From Oceanobacillus polygoni (GTDB taxonomy: Bacteria; Bacillota; Bacilli; Bacillales; Amphibacillaceae), in assembly GCF_008304605.1 (NCBI RefSeq), contig NZ_PIJY01000002.1, positions 18,482-82,481 on the forward strand: a stretch of DNA of 64,000 nucleotides, given 5' to 3'. The notes beneath the pieces were generated by a model. It saw only the letters and a list, made by a program, of their open reading frames with translations, searched no databases and had not been told where the DNA came from. Positions 62,780-64,000 of the stretch are shown here, piece after piece. Made by a program: the position numbers and the translations under genes. Numbering within the stretch: position 1 is the stretch's first letter; every line of letters starts with the position of its first letter.

Positions 62780-63816
62780 GTACGTCAATCATCAATATCA
62801 ATAAACAATTTGGCAACTTTCAAGCGCTCAAAGATGTTAATTTAACCGTAAAGGATGGCGAGTTTCTTGCTATTTTAGGACCATCTGGATGTGGGAAAAC
62901 AACCTTGCTCCGACTGCTTGCGGGGTTTGAATCGCCAACAGATGGTACGATTCAAATTGACGGCAAGGAGGCGGCAACAGCAAAGAAGGTGATCCCGCCA
63001 GAGCGCAGGAATGTCAGCATGGTTTTCCAGTCATTTGCCCTTTGGCCCCATTTGAATGTACGCGAGCATGTACAGTTTGCCATGAAATATCACCGGTTTG
63101 TTGGACCAGCATTTAAGGAAAAGCAAAAGGCGGAGGCGCGAATTGATGAGGTGTTAAAAATCGTTGGCTTGGAGCAGTTCGGCAGCCGGATGCCTGGTGA
63201 GCTTTCTGGTGGGCAAAAGCAGCGTGTGTCACTTGCTCGTGCAATTGCACCGGAGCCACAGCTACTACTGATGGATGAACCACTCAGCAACCTTGATGCA
63301 GAATTACGGATTGAGATGCGTCATGAGATTCAAAAGCTGCACCGACTAACGAAAGCATCGATTCTTTATGTGACACATGACCAAGGGGAAGCACTAGCGA
63401 TGGCGGATCGCATTGTTGTAATGAACGGTGGGGAAATTGAACAAATCGGTACACCAGAACAAATTTATGATCAACCAGAAACCCCGTTTGTAGCAACGTT
63501 TGTCGGAAAAGCTAACCTATTTGAAGGTACATGGAATGGCGCGACATTTACACATAAGCATGCGCCTGTTACATGGGAAGATTATGGTATCTCCAATCGA
63601 TTAAAGGAACAAAATCTGTATGCCCTTCGTCCGGAACAAATTCGTCTTTCTACATCGGATGTTAGTCAAATTCGAGGGACGATTGTTACGAAACAGTTTC
63701 AAGGGAAAGAGTATCACTATGTTATTGAAGTAGGTGGAAGAGAGATTGTTGTTGATTTACCACTTCATGAGCAGTTTGAAATTGGGGAGGAGGTAGGGAT
63801 TGTTCCTCGGGTGTGA
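62776..63816 (+). CDS. ABC ATPase (FbpC/AfuC/PotA-like)
   Basis: ATPase of 346 residues with Walker [17 protein letters not shown], signature [16 protein letters not shown], Walker [16 protein letters not shown] and [18 protein letters not shown] domain follows from about 245. It completes the AfuABC-type importer. The transcript end is not obvious; a weak AGTGC/GCACT hairpin lies at 63855-63871 before the IS element. Confidence 0.88.
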   Translation: MSTSIININKQFGNFQALKDVNLTVKDGEFLAILGPSGCGKTTLLRLLAGFESPTDGTIQIDGKEAATAKKVIPPERRNVSMVFQSFALWPHLNVREHVQFAMKYHRFVGPAFKEKQKAEARIDEVLKIVGLEQFGSRMPGELSGGQKQRVSLARAIAPEPQLLLMDEPLSNLDAELRIEMRHEIQKLHRLTKASILYVTHDQGEALAMADRIVVMNGGEIEQIGTPEQIYDQPETPFVATFVGKANLFEGTWNGATFTHKHAPVTWEDYGISNRLKEQNLYALRPEQIRLSTSDVSQIRGTIVTKQFQGKEYHYVIEVGGREIVVDLPLHEQFEIGEEVGIVPRV

Positions 63817-63920
63817 AGGGATGTGTAAGCCAGAGTTTCTTATGCTTTTATAGGAGTGCTTTAATTGCACTGTTGACAATAAACAAAGAAAAATAGACCT
63901 CCCTTGAGCCTCTAACCTTG

Positions 63921-64000
63921 GTACCGACCCCCAAAAGTTAGAGTAAAAAACTAACTTTTGGGGGTGTTTTTATGGCGAAATATAGTGAGGAATTTAAAAT
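63921..64000 (+). mobile_element. Left end of an IS3-family insertion sequence
   Basis: ACCCCCAAAAGTTAG (63927-63941) and CTAACTTTTGGGGGT (63951-63965) form a 15-base perfect hairpin followed by GTTTTT, directly before a transposase start. CCCCCAAAAGTTAGA-type ends are common in IS3/IS150-like elements. The hairpin would also stop readthrough into the transposase. The element runs off the window. Confidence 0.75.
63972..64000 (+). CDS. IS3-family transposase OrfA, N-terminal start only
   Basis: The visible residues MAKYSEEFK match the start of IS3/IS150-type OrfA, an HTH protein that works with OrfB. Only nine full codons lie in the window. The upstream hairpin and its position at the IS end support the call. 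Whether the copy is intact cannot be seen. Confidence 0.65.

Noticed and set aside
1..64000. tRNA, rRNA, CRISPR array or prophage module
   Set aside because: Nothing resembling rRNA, cloverleaf genes, regularly spaced repeats or phage structural genes was seen on reading the window.

Overview
The window reads as chromosomal DNA of a low-GC Gram-positive spore-former of the family Bacillaceae, most like Oceanobacillus, Virgibacillus and relatives. This rests on strong AGGAGG ribosome sites, frequent TTG/GTG starts, lipoprotein-anchored ABC binding proteins, meso-DAP dehydrogenase, GlpP, CsbB/YfhO, DUF421, and perfect Bacillus-type Zur and LacI-family operators. The genus is inference. No rRNA, tRNA, CRISPR array or prophage core was seen.

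Layout. 1-6.8 kb: a CAX Ca2+/H+ antiporter (cut by the left edge), a LysR regulator beside a 5'-deleted methionine synthase remnant, a DUF421 membrane protein followed by fossil gene tails, then an isochorismatase-fold hydrolase with an NCS1 permease. 7.2-18.2 kb: a ten-gene block with an LplABC/YtcQP-type oligosaccharide ABC transporter, its own MsmX-like ATPase, two PHP phosphoesterases, a calcineurin phosphoesterase, a MATE exporter, a YesL-like protein and a DeoR regulator. 18.3-19.7 kb: a COG2403 (cyclic-2,3-diphosphoglycerate synthetase-like) P-loop protein. 20.2-24.2 kb: csbB-gtrA-yfhO, a complete lipid-linked sugar route of the lipoteichoic-acid glycosylation type. 24.2-31.5 kb: glpP followed by two GlpP-type terminator/antiterminator leaders, one before a NagD/AraL-like HAD phosphatase and one before ugpBCAE, closed by a convergent metallophosphoesterase. 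31.9-37.5 kb: a sucrose PTS operon (LacI regulator, EIIBC, sucrose-6-P hydrolase, separate EIIA, fructokinase) with paired operators. 37.9-39.5 kb: a small protein and ddh. 39.7-44.3 kb: an MMPL transporter with a secreted heptad-repeat partner and a divergent TetR regulator. 44.4-45.8 kb: an unknown membrane protein and acylphosphatase. 45.8-48.5 kb: an SsuABC/TauABC-like transporter with a terminator in its leader. 48.7-54.7 kb: a Zur-controlled zinc-starvation cluster (CzcO-like flavoprotein, cysteine-enriched FeoB-like protein, two COG0523 GTPases, dCTP deaminase). 54.8-57.2 kb: an AT-rich accessory islet (DUF4041 plus T5orf172 nuclease-like protein and a truncated AAA ATPase). 57.5-63.8 kb: a tightly overlapped operon of PHP phosphoesterase, TIM-barrel isomerase, SurE and an AfuABC-type ABC transporter. 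63.9-64 kb: the left end of an IS3-family element.

Two themes stand out. First, three separate ABC importers each sit with several phosphoesterases (PHP, calcineurin, HAD, SurE), which suggests scavenging of phosphorylated carbon or glycerophosphate compounds; the substrates are not proven by sequence. Second, the Zur cluster combines a likely metal transporter, metal chaperones and a zinc-independent nucleotide enzyme, a candidate little-described zinc-sparing system. Several intergenic gaps hold recognisable tails of dead genes, so this stretch has been eroding.
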